A DNA stretch of 64,000 nucleotides from Chrysogorgia sp. JL179-B06 (GCA_035772405.1 JAYKKM010000450.1:3322501-3386500); one strand, 5' to 3'. Positions 28,101 to 39,186 are shown, numbered from the stretch's first letter. Translations and numbers: made by a program. The notes: generated by a model from the sequence alone, not told the origin.

Positions 28101-31100
28101 GAAGAGTCAGTCTTACGTTTGACAAGGACTTAATTTCTTCAAAGCCAGTGCCAATAATATTACTGCGATCCACCATAATGAAATTTGTATCACCTTCTGC
28201 ACAGTCATTGATATCCTCCACCTCGAGAGCTCTACCCATTACCATTACCTTTTGAAAATATCGCATAATCTCGACAGGATCATCAATGTTATGTGTTGTC
28301 AAATAAACCACTGCTTCCTTTACAATATCATCAACTGATACTGTACTACCAGGATTTTCTGCTTTGGGTAAACCACTGTCACTGTGAGGAAATTGTTGTT
28401 GTTCAGGTACCGGTACTTGTAGCTGTGCTGTGACAACAGGAGTTGGTAGTGGTTGGGTGATAACATTATGACTTGAACCAGTGTGACCTGATATCTCTGT
28501 ATCACGTGTTGTTGACAATGAACCAGCTGAGTAAGATAGTTGTTGCTGTATAGTTCCTGGAATTCCTGGTATTGGGTTGTCATTTCTTCTTTCATTTAAT
28601 CCATCATCTATTTGCAACACTTGTGGAGTGGAGGTTTCTTGATTATTTTGAATCGGTGCCGATAATAAAGCAGGTGGCAGAACAAAATCTATTTGAACAA
28701 CCAAACAGCAAGCTTTAATTTAACAAAGTGGTGAACTGGCAAGATTTTAAGCATCGCAGCATTGACTTTTAAATCTACTGTATATTATATTATACATAGG
28801 TTTCTTTTCTTGACTTTATTTTAATCAATACATGGTAAAATGAGCAAATTATCTAATTGTAAACAAAGAAAATTACTCCTTATGAAAATAAGCCATTTCA
28901 TTCGAAATTTTGGGCTCTTGTTCATCTGAAGAGGAATTAGTTAAAGTGGAAGCCATTTCCAATTCTGAGGATAAAAAATGAGCTAGCTTTCTTACTTTTC
29001 TCGGTCTCTCTTCTGTCACAAATAGAAATATTACTTTGTGCTATCCTGACTATGGAGAACGTCATTTAAGTTATTATTTAATCAACAAGTCAATCATTGT
29101 GTTCCTTTAACAACTACATCTGATGATCTACATTATTACTAGTCGAGAATTCAATATCGGGCAAGACCGAAGGTCAAGCCTAATGTTGCAAATCGATACA
29201 TAAATATTTTGTAATATTGGGCGAAGATGAATATAATAGGCGTTTTATTACATCGAACAAAATATCTTAACACAAAGATTTTTCTTTGCACGTAAACAGT
29301 TAAACGATTGCTGTCCAATATGTTGCTGACCTACATTATTATTTATTGGATTCCTCTGAGCCCAATATTACAAAATATTTAAGTCAATAATTCAATATTG
29401 GGCAAGACCGAAGGTCGAGCCTAATATTGCAAGTCGAGACTTCAATATTTTGTAATATTGGGCCAAGGTTAATCCAATAGGTGTTTTATTATATCAAACA
29501 AAATATCTTAACATAAAGATGTTTCTTTGCACGTAAACAGCCAAAAGGTTGCTGGTCATCAAAAAGAATAATAAAAAGACTCGAACAAACACATCCCGTT
29601 CCGCGAGAAAGTACTTCAACACGCGAGTGACGTTGCTTTGCACGTGAACAGCCCGTGTAAATAGTCCAAAGGTTACTGCCCAATATGTAGCTGCCCTACA
29701 TCGTAAAATATTGGGCTGCCACGTGATGCTAATAGAGACAGGTGATTGGTGGATTATATGTGAGGGTATAATAAAATAATGTACATATATTGTTTAGTTT
29801 TGAAGGTGATGTCACTTCACCATAACCATTTTGTGCCAATTGTTTTTGGGGTAATTTCTTGGGGAAAAGGAAGCTATCTGAACAAACTCCAAAGTGGAGT
29901 TGTATTATGCTCCTGTTAGGGGCACTGGTAAGAGCAGGCTTATAGCCAGTAGGGCATCCAGGGGTATCTTTGGACGCCCTACAATGAAACGTGGGAGAAT
30001 CACCCAAAATTGGGGGGAGAAAGTAATTATCCTCAATGATTTGCCTAAAATATATAAATATATTTGAAAAGAAATAGCTTTAATTTTCAATATTATCACA
30101 CATATGACATTTTGACAGTGTACATAGTTGAATGAAAATGTCCTAGTTGAACAAAGAAGCATTGGATTAGCATCACTGGCACAAACTTGCAACGGCAGGA
30201 ATGTTCGAAAAATCTTGAATTGATCAGACAATCTTTAGTACGCTACACAGATGCTGACATGAAGTACACTTTTAATTAATAATTCACTGCACAGAGTTGA
30301 ACTGTTGAATTACAAATTTGTAAGGAGAAAATATATGAATATAATCTAAACTCCTTTTATATGAACTTGATTTATGTTTTGCTCAAAAGTGCAAATGTTG
30401 CTTTAGAGACCCAAAATTCAAAAAAGTCTGGTGGCATGCCCCTCCAGACCCCCCTAGAAGTGTGTTTGCCTCATGTTCCCAAATTGGACACTATTTCAGA
30501 ATCCTTGCTATAAGCCTGGGTAAGGGTGTTTCCACTAACATTTCTTCTTTTTTACCTGTTTCTACTGTTGATGGCTGGCTGTCCATGTTCTCTAAAAATT
30601 TCCGGGGAGACGTTTTCTGACGACACCCCCCGGGAATTTTTTCGGAAATTTTTTGACGTTACCAAATCTCAATGATTTTATTTTCGGATGTTCACGGTGC
30701 TATATTTTAGTAAATCTCACGAAATAGCTGCCCTCTCTTACTCACTTCACTTCACTTACCTTCGTCTATTTGTTCCTCTTTGTTCCCATCAACGAGTAAG
30801 CAGTCCAAACCATCTTTTAGTTTTACATAAATAGCGCCTTGCCCAGCGAGCAGCTTCAGTTGTCTGTAGTCAAAACTTTTACAGTTCAGAGGAACGGATA
30901 TTTTTCTTCGACTAGCACGTAAAAATATAAAATCTTGATCTCCAACCATTGGATACTGCAGTCGTGTTGCCTTTCCAATTTCTCCTCGAATTTCTGCTTC
31001 ACTGCTACTGGTGTTGATTTCGATAAGTCCACGTAGTACGGTGTTTTCGGACGAGATAGTCCATTCACAGTCTTCCTCAAAGTTCACCAGCACATATTCA

Positions 31101-31396
31101 AAAGCTTTTACCTCGGGGTCTTTCTTGTTTTTCTTTCTTGGCGGGCAACTGTCAGTACTGCTTGAATTTCCACCTGATCTCAATCTGTCGCGTTGCCTCC
31201 GATTCAGCCTTGGAAACAGACCATTTGTTGACGACTGTGACAGCATTGATCGTGTGTGGTTAACAGCTTGGCTAAGTGCACTGGGAACACGTCGAGTGTC
31301 TGTAGATCTTGATTGCCCAAACAATTCAGTTACAAGCTTAGCGGCCTCATCCAGGCATGCAGACAAGCGCTTACCCTGTTCTTCTTGCTCAGCCAT
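25101..31396 (-). CDS. HECT-domain E3 ubiquitin ligase, G2E3-like, transposon-borne
   Basis: HECT ligases take ubiquitin from an E2 onto a catalytic cysteine and pass it to a substrate. Minus-strand exons 31396-30760, 28688-28081, 27532-27400, 26877-26735, 26632-26455, 25363-25101 have GT-AG borders and matching phases and give 653 residues with a normal stop. Residues 1-212 form a low-similarity N-terminal region with a Ser-rich, basic patch (RRQRDRLRSGG, CPPRKKNKKD). Exon 2 leads into the HECT fold (ALEVEDINDCAEGDTNFIMV, FGEEAEDYGGPRKEFF-like N-lobe). The last exon is the C-lobe with LPTANTCISCLKLP, where Cys616 is the predicted active site, and the usual YDLAFTTDYFGKK end. Exon 1 to exon 2 is joined on phase alone; a small exon near 28.9 kb might exist. 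Copies of this ligase are multigenic in several invertebrates and fish; here it lies inside a transposon. Confidence 0.88.
25489..26440. repeat. MITE-like insertions in a HECT intron
   Basis: The outer sequence begins GCAGTGGAATCTATTAACGG and shows repeated CGGACA(C/T) and TATAACGGACATTT motifs. This resembles the ends of pogo/Tc1-type MITEs, with a counterpart near 26370-26400. Inside it is a second element (about 25700-26230) with facing ATATTTTCCCATAATGACC copies near 26060-26160. Assignment is by resemblance only. Confidence 0.45.
26878..27175 (-). pseudogene. non-LTR retrotransposon RT fragment
   Basis: The minus strand reads EKHSTQHALLDIVNTIQSN and then CGIFIDLQKAFDTVNHNVLL, YKLNHYGIRG, the A-motif region of a LINE reverse transcriptase. 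It is a short internal fragment, inserted in the HECT intron flush against the acceptor of the 26877-26735 exon, so it supplies that intron's 3' end. Confidence 0.8.
27606..27748. repeat. palindromic MITE in a HECT intron
   Basis: TTCAGGACTTCAACGCGACG and GGCAAGAGGACGG on the left are matched by CCGTCCTCTTGCC and CGTCGCGTTGAAGTCCTGAA on the right, with about 40 bases between. The arms are nearly identical, so it is young. Confidence 0.85.
29140..29715. repeat. two-copy duplication in the first HECT intron
   Basis: A block of about 270 bp that starts TCAATATYGGGCAAGACCGA and contains TTTCTTTGCACGTAAACAG occurs twice in direct orientation (about 29148 and 29391), with differences. Confidence 0.75.
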
Positions 31397-31617
31397 TTTT
31401 TCGCCTCTTTTCCCGCCTTTTTATCAGTGGCTAATGTGGCTTATAATCATGCCTCCAAAGGTAAGTACTTCATCCTATGGCGACATAGTGAACCCTACGT
31501 GCGTTTCCATATGCCATATGAGCGTGTTGTTTAAAATTATTCATTTGTTTATTAATTTGTTTGTTTGTTTGTTTGTTTATTTATTTTTTGCTTATTTATT
31601 TGTGTTACCGCTTATCA

Positions 31618-31925
31618 CCGCTGGCCTAGTCTTCAGAGTGTCTGACTCCCATTTCTAAGGGCAAGAGTTCAAATCCCTGTGATTCAGACATTTGGTCTCC
31701 AGTGGAAAGAGTTTGTCAACAATCTGCAGAAAGTCGTCGGTTGTCTCTGGGTTCTCTGGTTTCCTGCAACAAGGAAGTTGACAGGGGGGATAGGGCTAGG
31801 GTTCTATGTGAAATCTTAGTTATATAAAGGACACACATTATTCAATATAGTTTTTAACAGCTATACTCTTACATTGGTAATAGGCTTTTCCAAAGGTTAT
31901 TAGTTTAAATTACAATGTTGCATGT
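31618..31925 (+). repeat. SINE-like sequence between the two transposon genes
   Basis: GAGTTCAAATCCC near 31667 fits a pol III B box and CTAGTCTTCAGAGTGTCTGAC an A-box region. The 3' part (TATATAAAGGACACACATTA and CCAAAGGTTATTAGTTTAAA) is matched in reverse complement at 24855-24998. Confidence 0.5.
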
Positions 31926-31976
31926 TACTGTAATAAATTTAAGAGTAAATAAAAAAAAGTTATAGATTCAGGGTCT

Positions 31977-33548
31977 TCACTGTTGGCGTTCTACTCTTTC
32001 CTTAATAACCTGACGGATCATACAATAAACATCCATTCCCATCTGAGCTGATTGCATCAAAGGATCTATAACAGCTAGTACATGGGCTTGAACTGACTGA
32101 GTATCACCAGGTAAAGATATAGGAGGAACAATAACGTTATTGTTGCTATCTTGAAAGGGGGTCGGCGCTTCTGGATCTATACCGTAAAATTCAGGCTCAA
32201 GATCATCATCCAGCTGTCCATATGCTAATGGGTTATCAATGTTCACCATCCCATTGAGCCAGATCTGGTATGGGGACCAGTTGTTTTCTGTTCTTAGCCC
32301 ATGGTGATTGAACGTTTCCATAAATTCCGAGAGAGCTAGGTTAATCCTGGGTAAGAATGTGGTGTGTAGTGCATATAAATCAATAGGATTTTCGATGTTG
32401 AGAAGACCAGCATCTTCCATACCATAAAATATATAATAATATAAGTGAATAACACATCGAAATACATCCCTCCAGAGACGTTCTATTCGCTGATTTCGCG
32501 TAGATGACCCAGCTATAAAGCTCCCTCTTCCTTCCCCTCTAGTAGCCACCATGGCATCACATACCAGCACATTTTCCACACCATAGTCAACGCGGATACG
32601 GGAAGGCCAAAGACCATTATCTTGATCTATGGCATTTATAAAAAGATCCAAAACTGTTTGTGATAAGTTATTGTCACTACACTTCAAGAATACAATTCTT
32701 CTCGAAAAACCATCGATGCAACCATGGATAACCATACCCCAACGAATTAGTGAATGGTGTCCATCCAAGTGCCATAGCGAGTTAGGCCATGGGACAGAAT
32801 ATTTTCTTCGATTAACAACACAACCCCACCTTAATGCAGTATTTTTGGGGTCGACTCTAGCTAGGCTTTCACGAATCCGTCGTCGTTGAATTCGCAGTCC
32901 TAGTGATCTGAAATAACCGGCAATATATGTTTGTCCGGTTGCTGAACCATGCTGACTAATGTAACTCTTGATAATTTCGTCCAGTTGTGCATCTGATAGT
33001 GAGCTGAAAGTGGTCATATCCTGCAAACCATAGCTTTGAACCCTTCTGTAGATTGTCCATCGTGAAACACCAAACATTTGTGATATTTTCGTCCACGTAA
33101 AACCAATTCCACGTAGATCCTCCAATGTTTCTGCTGTTATGTGAAAGGGTGGTCTGCCAGGTGTTCCTCTCCTATCTACGTCACACTCACCCCTTGTGAC
33201 AGTTGATGGCTTCAGAGTTAGGTTTCTTATCCGCTCTTGTATAGCAACATAGACTTCGGAAAACCCACTGGCAAGACGTTCCCATTCATGCTTATCTTCA
33301 TTAGGTACTAGATTATCGGCAATCGATCTTAGCATATTAACAGTCCTATCCAGCACTTCGAAATGAATCTCAAGATCGCTTACACCTGTCCTGGCTGCTT
33401 CGTCCGCTAATTCAACTGTCCTTTCAAGAACTGACTCCAAAAATTCTGGCAACATATTTTCAATGTCATATTCCTGAGTATCCTGACCACCTTCTATGTT
33501 TGTTTCCCGAGTTGCCGCCATTTTGTTTTTGGCCACAACTCCTCGCAA
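31977..33548 (-). CDS. DDE integrase/transposase
   Basis: Expected to cut and join the ends of the element. A single exon of 523 codons with no break. Residues 1-120 are an acidic helical N-terminus. A helix-turn-helix follows at about 130-175 (GRPPFHITAETLEDLRGIGF, SQMFGVSRWTIYRRV). The RNase H-like integrase core runs from about 255 (WHLDGHHSLIRWGMVIHG) to 440. The likely catalytic triad is D262 (LDGHH), D321 (RVDYGVEN) and E356 (NQRIERLW), with 34 residues between the last two. The C-terminal 80 residues are acidic and unassigned. It resembles multicopy 'integrase core domain' proteins annotated in fish and invertebrates. An earlier Met than residue 10 is possible but the frame opens at 33548. 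Confidence 0.9.
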   Translation of the reverse strand: MRGVVAKNKMAATRETNIEGGQDTQEYDIENMLPEFLESVLERTVELADEAARTGVSDLEIHFEVLDRTVNMLRSIADNLVPNEDKHEWERLASGFSEVYVAIQERIRNLTLKPSTVTRGECDVDRRGTPGRPPFHITAETLEDLRGIGFTWTKISQMFGVSRWTIYRRVQSYGLQDMTTFSSLSDAQLDEIIKSYISQHGSATGQTYIAGYFRSLGLRIQRRRIRESLARVDPKNTALRWGCVVNRRKYSVPWPNSLWHLDGHHSLIRWGMVIHGCIDGFSRRIVFLKCSDNNLSQTVLDLFINAIDQDNGLWPSRIRVDYGVENVLVCDAMVATRGEGRGSFIAGSSTRNQRIERLWRDVFRCVIHLYYYIFYGMEDAGLLNIENPIDLYALHTTFLPRINLALSEFMETFNHHGLRTENNWSPYQIWLNGMVNIDNPLAYGQLDDDLEPEFYGIDPEAPTPFQDSNNNVIVPPISLPGDTQSVQAHVLAVIDPLMQSAQMGMDVYCMIRQVIKERVERQQ

Positions 33549-33737
33549 ATGGCCCTGGGTACGAGATTGACCGGGATTGGCCCATCGATTGGCTGACGCT
33601 AATTCTAGCCCTAATATGCCCTAATCTAACAATCATGATTCTAACTAACAACCCAATAGGATTTTTTACTTTTTTTACTTTGAGGGGGGAGGGTGATTTC
33701 AGAAAATAATATCCTGCGAGATGACGATCTTCAAAAA

Positions 33738-35203
33738 AATATTGCGTACAGCAGTGAATTGGAAAACCTCACTAGGGGCTTTGTTTATATCCCCAAAAAA
33801 GTCCATGTGGAATCACAGCTTAATAAAAAAATTCCTGCACAGACCAGATCACCCACCCCCTCAAAAGTTAAATGATCAGTTCCTAATAGCTAATCCTCAC
33901 CCTAATTATTATAATCATGATACTGTACATTACGATTAGGGGTACATGAAGCACCAATCGAAAATACAATAACGTTAATTACAACCGTAATTATAATGCT
34001 AACACCAACCCTAATCCTAATTAACAATCATGATACATTTCGAGCAGAGGTACATGAAGTACCACACCAAAATACGCTATGCCGCTGACTACAAAGTTAT
34101 GCATTTGTATTGAATGAGCATTGAATTGAATAAGTGCATTGAATTGAATCATTGAATGAGCATTGAATTGAATAAGTGCATTGAATTGAATCATTGAATG
34201 AGCATTGAATTGAATAAGTGCATTGAATTGAATCATTGAATGAGCATTGAATTGAATAAGTGCATTGAATTGAATCATTGAATGAGCATTGAATTGAATA
34301 AGTGCATTGAATTGAATCATTGAATGAGCATTGAATTGAATAAGTGCATTGAATTGAATCATTGAATGAGCATTGAATTGAATAAGTGCATTGAATTGAA
34401 TCATTGAATGAGCATTGAATTGAATATGTGCATTGAATTGAATCATTGAATGAGCATTGAATTGAATAAGTGCATTGAATTGAATCATTGAATGAGCATT
34501 GAATTGAATATGTGCATTGAATTGAATCATTGAATGAGCATTGAATTGAATAAGTGCATTGAATTGAATCATTGAATGAGCATTGAATTGAATATGTGCA
34601 TTGAATTGAATCATTGAATGAGCATTGAATTGAATAAGTGCATTGAATTGAATCATTGAATGAGCATTGAATTGAATAAGTGCATTGAATTGAATCATTG
34701 AATGAGCATTGAATTGAATAAGTGCATTGAATTGAATCATTGAATGAGCATTGAATTGAATATGTGCATTGAATTGAATCATTGAATGAGCATTGAATTG
34801 AATAAGTGCATTGAATTGAATCATTGAATGAGCATTGAATTGAATATGTGCATTGAATTGAATCATTGAATGAGCATTGAATTGAATAAGTGCATTGAAT
34901 TGAATCATTGAATGAGCATTGAATTGAATATGTGCATTGAATTGAATCATTGAATGAGCATTGAATTGAATAAGTGCATTGAATTGAATCATTGAATGAG
35001 CATTGAATTGAATATGTGCATTGAATTGAATCATTGAATGAGCATTGAATTGAATAAGTGCATTGAATTGAATCATTGAATGAGCATTGAATTGAATATG
35101 TGCATTGAATTGAATCATTGAATGAGCATTGAATTGAATATGTATAACTTATGAAATCGTATAAAATGATATCATTGAATTTTGCTACAATCGGCTTGCC
35201 ATA
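33738..35203 (-). repeat. right terminal inverted repeat
   Basis: Reverse-complement partner of 23899-24850. It begins TACAGCAGTGAATTGG about 190 bp upstream of the integrase start codon, so it probably also supplies that gene's promoter. Confidence 0.88.
34111..35138 (-). repeat. 42-bp minisatellite in right TIR, 24 units
   Basis: Same unit as in the left TIR, inverted. It has 24 units, exactly twice the left array, counted from the open frame between the common start and the common tail. The AAGTGC/ATGTGC variants alternate regularly over much of the array, suggesting expansion by an 84-bp dimer. Confidence 0.95.
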
Positions 35204-35209
35204 TTAGCG
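35204..35209 (+). other. target site duplication, right
   Basis: TTAGCG, identical to 23893-23898. An exact 6-bp match immediately outside inverted termini is unlikely by chance. Confidence 0.85.
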
Positions 35210-36540
35210 CTGAAAAGCCAGAGACACTCTTCGTACCCAAAATATTTCTCGCGAATCATATCTGCCCTATAGTTGAGTTTTGATATCATGCAAATAAGAC
35301 TTATCGGATAAGTTAGCCAGGCTTTGAGCAACCGACCCTGCCTAGTATAACTGTAATCCCCTCGTCCGGACGGCGCTTCGGCGAGGGTGATAATCTTGAC
35401 GGGGTATTCTGGAAAATGTTTGTCGCCGCGTATATATGTATCCATCAACCGCGGACATTGGTGTCTTGGTTACGATGACGTGATCTCACCGCGGGCAAGA
35501 AAGTATAGGTAAACAAGGATATTTATGCATCAACAAGGATATTTATCTAGGTCGTGAGCGGGAACATTTTATGTTATTTTACTCGAAAAAAAGTGAAATG
35601 TGCATGAAATGAGTAATTTAAATAATGAATAAATTTAATAATGCAGGCTGAAGCTGCACGAGCAGAAGAGAACGAGAGGGGACAGTCGTTAAAACAAAAC
35701 CTCAATACTTATTCTGTGACAAAACAAACACAGCAAGAAGGAATTGCGACAGAAACAAGTCAAAGCGACTCGAGCAAAGCGACTCGACAACGTACTGTAT
35801 GTCAACAACGGCTGCAGATATCCAGTGTTATTCTCGTTTATATTAGAATATCTCAAATATTTCGTTAGGACAAGGCTAAAAGGGATGACTCAAAAGGACC
35901 TAACCCTAATCTTGATCCTAACCTTAAACCTAACCCTAGCTAACCCTAACCTAACCAAAAATAAAGACCAGACAAAAATAGAAATGTCCTTTTGAGTGAT
36001 CTCTTTTAATTAGTCATTTCCATTTGGTCGACGCATTTTGATATTTTCGGAGAGAGGTTTGATATATGTCTGTTGAAAAGAATGCATATTTTGATAACTT
36101 AGTTACGTGTTAGGCATTTTAGAAACCAGATGATCACGACGAAATCTATATTCCGCATCTTAGTAATTTATTGTCGATTGGTATCATGCCTAACTACTCC
36201 ATTTGCGCTAAAAGTCGTTTAGCGGCTTTGCGTTTGAAAAGAGTGTAATCACGTCAAATCTTATCTGAAGCCGGTCTTAATTTGTTGCTTGCAGTGTTAC
36301 CTCACCAGCCGACAACGTCTGTGATGGCTTTCATGCCGACTACTACTTATTGCTGCGGTTACAGCACGTGCATGCGTTTATTTTTTACCACTTATCCTAG
36401 TCACACATTCATAAATTTCTAATACCGTGCTCAGTTTAAATTTAATTACAGAAGTTACCAACAATTGCGACTAAATGTTCTGTCCTTTGCGGTTAGCTAA
36501 AGATAGCGATCTCGATCTTCAGACCTGCCGACGCGTCATC
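35210..36540. other. no gene recognised; telomere-like patch inside
   Basis: A degenerate run of CCTAACCCTAA / CCTAACCTTAAACC units at about 35897-35962 is bracketed by the inverted pair CTCAAAAGGAC (35889) and GTCCTTTTGAG (35986), so it may be a small element. The frames around 35641-35995 have no family signal. Confidence 0.5.
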
Positions 36541-36554
36541 ACTAATTCCAGGAT

Positions 36555-36745
36555 AAATCCTTGGTGTACTGCCGAAATAGCGTGTAAGTTGTCTAACGTT
36601 TCGAGCGAAGGCCCTTCGTCAGAGAGTGAAAGACGAAGACGTTAGACTACTTACACGCTATTTCAGCAGTACACAAACCTACGTTTACTTTTTAGACATT
36701 TGATTTGTATTTCTATACACTGCCTACGCAGCACAACACCGTTTT
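36555..36745. repeat. dispersed hairpin repeat copy (family A)
   Basis: The most complete copy: TTGGTGTACTGCCGAAATAG, TAACGTTTCGAGCGAAGGCC, CTTCGTCAGAGAG, then the inverted partner ACACGCTATTTCAGCAGTAC and a tail ending CTGCCTACGCAGCACAACACC. Confidence 0.85.
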
Positions 36746-36887
36746 ATTAATCCTGAATCAGTTGTGAAAAGGGATTAGCCAACAGGTGGATTTTAGAGAT
36801 TGAAGTGAATAAGACTAGATATGTTCTTCAAGTTGGCATGGTGCTACAAGAGTAATTGTCGCACGGAGATTGTCCCGTAACTCCTAA

Positions 36888-37385
36888 AGGCGCGTTTACA
36901 CGATGCGACAAAAACATGCGACATGCGACGTGCCCAGATCCTGTTTAACGGAACGCATGAGGCATACGACTGTTGCATCATGTTAAGCCGGATTGAACTC
37001 ATACCGGTTGAACTCAATCCGGAGTGATCAGATGCAGCTCAATCCGGATTGAGTTTGCAGCTAGAAACAGGAATTACGCCGACGTCATATGACCGTATTG
37101 TTCAATATAAATAGCTCTTTGTCGACGAAGTTAGAAATTTAAGGTGAATTAAATGCTTGTTTACTTGCGACCACATCGATTATCGTTGCTAGTAATATTG
37201 CTTTTCCCCTTTTCTTTATGTTTATTCTTCGTCAAATTATCAGTTTCAGGCACATGTTGAAATGTACAAGCGCAGAAATCGTTGAAAGAAACATACCCGC
37301 GCTATAATATTATTGATCGCCATCTTGCGATTTTGCGATCGCGCGATTTTTGATCCTGGGATAGAATTCCTATGTAAACGCGGTT
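36888..37385. repeat. possible MITE with GCGTTTACA ends
   Basis: GGCGCGTTTACAC at the left and TGTAAACGCGG at the right are inverted. In between are several AACTCAATCCGGA / TCCGGATTGAG palindromic motifs. No target duplication fixed. Confidence 0.4.
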
Positions 37386-37498
37386 TGAATTCAGGTTCAA
37401 TACGGAATGAAACTGAATCACCTTTTTATATATATTTTATTCAGGCCCCTATATCGTCTCAATGACGGTATAAGTAAAGTTTACCGAAATTGACTAAC

Positions 37499-37499
37499 G

Positions 37500-37545
<46 letters not shown>
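37499..37545. repeat. CT/AT dinucleotide microsatellite
   Basis: A CT run passes directly into an AT run. Confidence 0.9.
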
Positions 37546-37552
<7 letters not shown>

Positions 37553-38595
37553 TGTTGAACCAATTTTAATTGAATACTCATTTGTTTAACAGTGAAATTA
37601 AATGTGCAATACTGAAATGTTGAAGAAGAATAGTATCTGAAAATGTGGCAAACTTGGGTTGATAACTACGGTGGTAAAAAATAGGTACGCTAGGACAATC
37701 GATTGTTATTAGTCGTGCCATGATCGTGCGTTATCGTCGCCACTTTGATCGGAAACAGCCGTTTGGAATTTGATTCTGCAGCTACGTACGCTGTTGTTAC
37801 TTAAATACTACAATATTTCTACTTACATACTACAATATTTCAGCGCGTGCGCAAATACAACAAACGCGTTTGATCAGAATAAAATTTCAAGTAATTTGAT
37901 CAGAATAAAATTTGATTCACTGATTAAGTTATACTAATACTTCTTCCTTGAACGCGGTTCACTAACAGATGAAAATTAAGGAATTCTTTTCAGGAAGGCA
38001 GATTTCATTACAACCTGTTTGAATCTGCCATGACATAGGTGAAAATTAACAACATGATGAAGAAAAGAACAATTGTTTTTCGTTTATAGTACTCCACCTC
38101 GAATTATGTCGTAATATATAATTACGATATTAAAAGAAAGAAAAACAACAACAAAAACATGAAACCTTAATGTGTTTCATTGTTCTAATTCTCTTGGTAT
38201 ATCAAATCGATACGTTGAATTGGGTCCTGTTATTTCGGTGGCCTCGAATATTTCGTTTTCTATGTGTCGCAGTCAGTCATATATAATATATAGTCCTCGA
38301 AAAAGCTAATCGCTGCAGCAGTTATTAAACCGCTTAGACTTGGCTTACCTTTACTTTAGCTGTTTTAAGCTCACGAGGAAACATCGAGCAAGAAAGCAAC
38401 TGAAAGGACCGAATTGGCAGCGAAACGAAGAAGAAACTGATCGCGGCCGGGGAAAATTACGCTTTCAACTCTTGTGCAGCCTCGACGGAGGTCAACATTT
38501 AATTGAGGTCAGTGTTTTTGTCAACCTGCCGCGAGTGGATAATTTGCCCACGAGGCTCTAATGAAAACTATATACTACTTCGACTCTCTTCCTAC

Positions 38596-38695
38596 CTCCG
38601 CCAGGATCAACATCTTTCCAGTCTATGGCGTATTCCTCAGGCTCAAATGAATTACAGGCAAATCTAGTGTTCTGCTTCTTCGACGGCGACAGCAT
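38596..38695 (-). CDS. possible first coding exon of an unidentified gene
   Basis: From an ATG at 38695 the minus strand reads MLSPSKKQNTRFACN, then SFEPEEYAIDWKDVDPGG, and ends at a GTAGGA donor in phase 1. It is compact, hydrophilic and codon-like. No partner exon was found to the left, where repeats and the large transposon follow; a very long first intron is possible. Family unknown. Confidence 0.35.
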
Positions 38696-39186
38696 GGCTT
38701 CGTCTTGACTTCTTGCTTTTTTCTAAATGTTTAAGTGATTTACTGATTTACATATGAAAGCAATAAACACATGTTCAGTCGTCTTATTTAAATTTGGTGA
38801 CAGGTGAATACTATTTTCCATCTATGAAATTGACGTGGCCAGTGCGGGTGTGGGTAATGCTCGGCGGGTAACTATACTTATATCAGTTTTAACTATTATT
38901 ATTTTACTAAACTATAGTTAACATATACTACAGAAATCACCGAACTATGGAAAGATGCGGTGTTCTGTTACTCGTGTCGCGTTTTTATCACCGGCTATGG
39001 AAAAGCAGAACAAGCATTCATTGGACAGTCTTCGGCATTGAAACATGCTTCAGGGGAAAATTGGACAATCGTACGTCACAACCAAGCGTACGTATCGTAA
39101 AAATATGCTCAAGCTATTATTCAGAATGCCACGACATCTCTGTGAATACAGAGTCTGTAGTTTGCAGTTCACCACTATGATGTCGA

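Larger units (their letters stand above)
23899..35203. mobile_element. 11.3-kb DNA transposon carrying DDE integrase and HECT ligase
   Basis: The element starts TATGGCAAGCCGATTG and ends in the exact reverse complement, CAATCGGCTTGCCATA. It is flanked by the 6-bp direct duplication TTAGCG (23893-23898 and 35204-35209). Terminal inverted repeats are about 0.95 kb (left, to 24850) and 1.47 kb (right, from 33738); they differ mainly in the copy number of a 42-bp minisatellite. Order inside: HECT-type E3 ligase gene (31396-25101, minus) and integrase/transposase (33548-31977, minus). Several smaller elements have inserted between HECT exons. An integrase of this fold, a fixed-length target duplication and inverted repeats together identify a cut-and-paste transposon. 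Of the described eukaryotic DDE superfamilies, IS3EU or a Ginger-like group are the ones I would test; I cannot settle this by eye. Confidence 0.9.

Noticed and set aside
28904..28996. Extra HECT exon (ELEMASTLTNSSSDEQEPK on the minus strand)
   Set aside because: It has an acceptor and reads well, but its only donor would break the phase with the 28688-28081 exon; kept out of the model.
34021..35118. 365-codon frame of MIQFNAHIQFNAHS repeats (and the 197-codon one at 23984-24577)
   Set aside because: The frame stays open only because the minisatellite unit is 42 bp. Both arms carry it because they are inverted repeats, and the tail is plain TIR sequence.
23966..35138. CRISPR-like array
   Set aside because: Units are contiguous with no unique spacers, and the genome is eukaryotic.
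35890..35965. Internal telomere
   Set aside because: The CCTAACCC-like run is short and irregular and sits between small inverted repeats; no basis for a chromosome-end claim.
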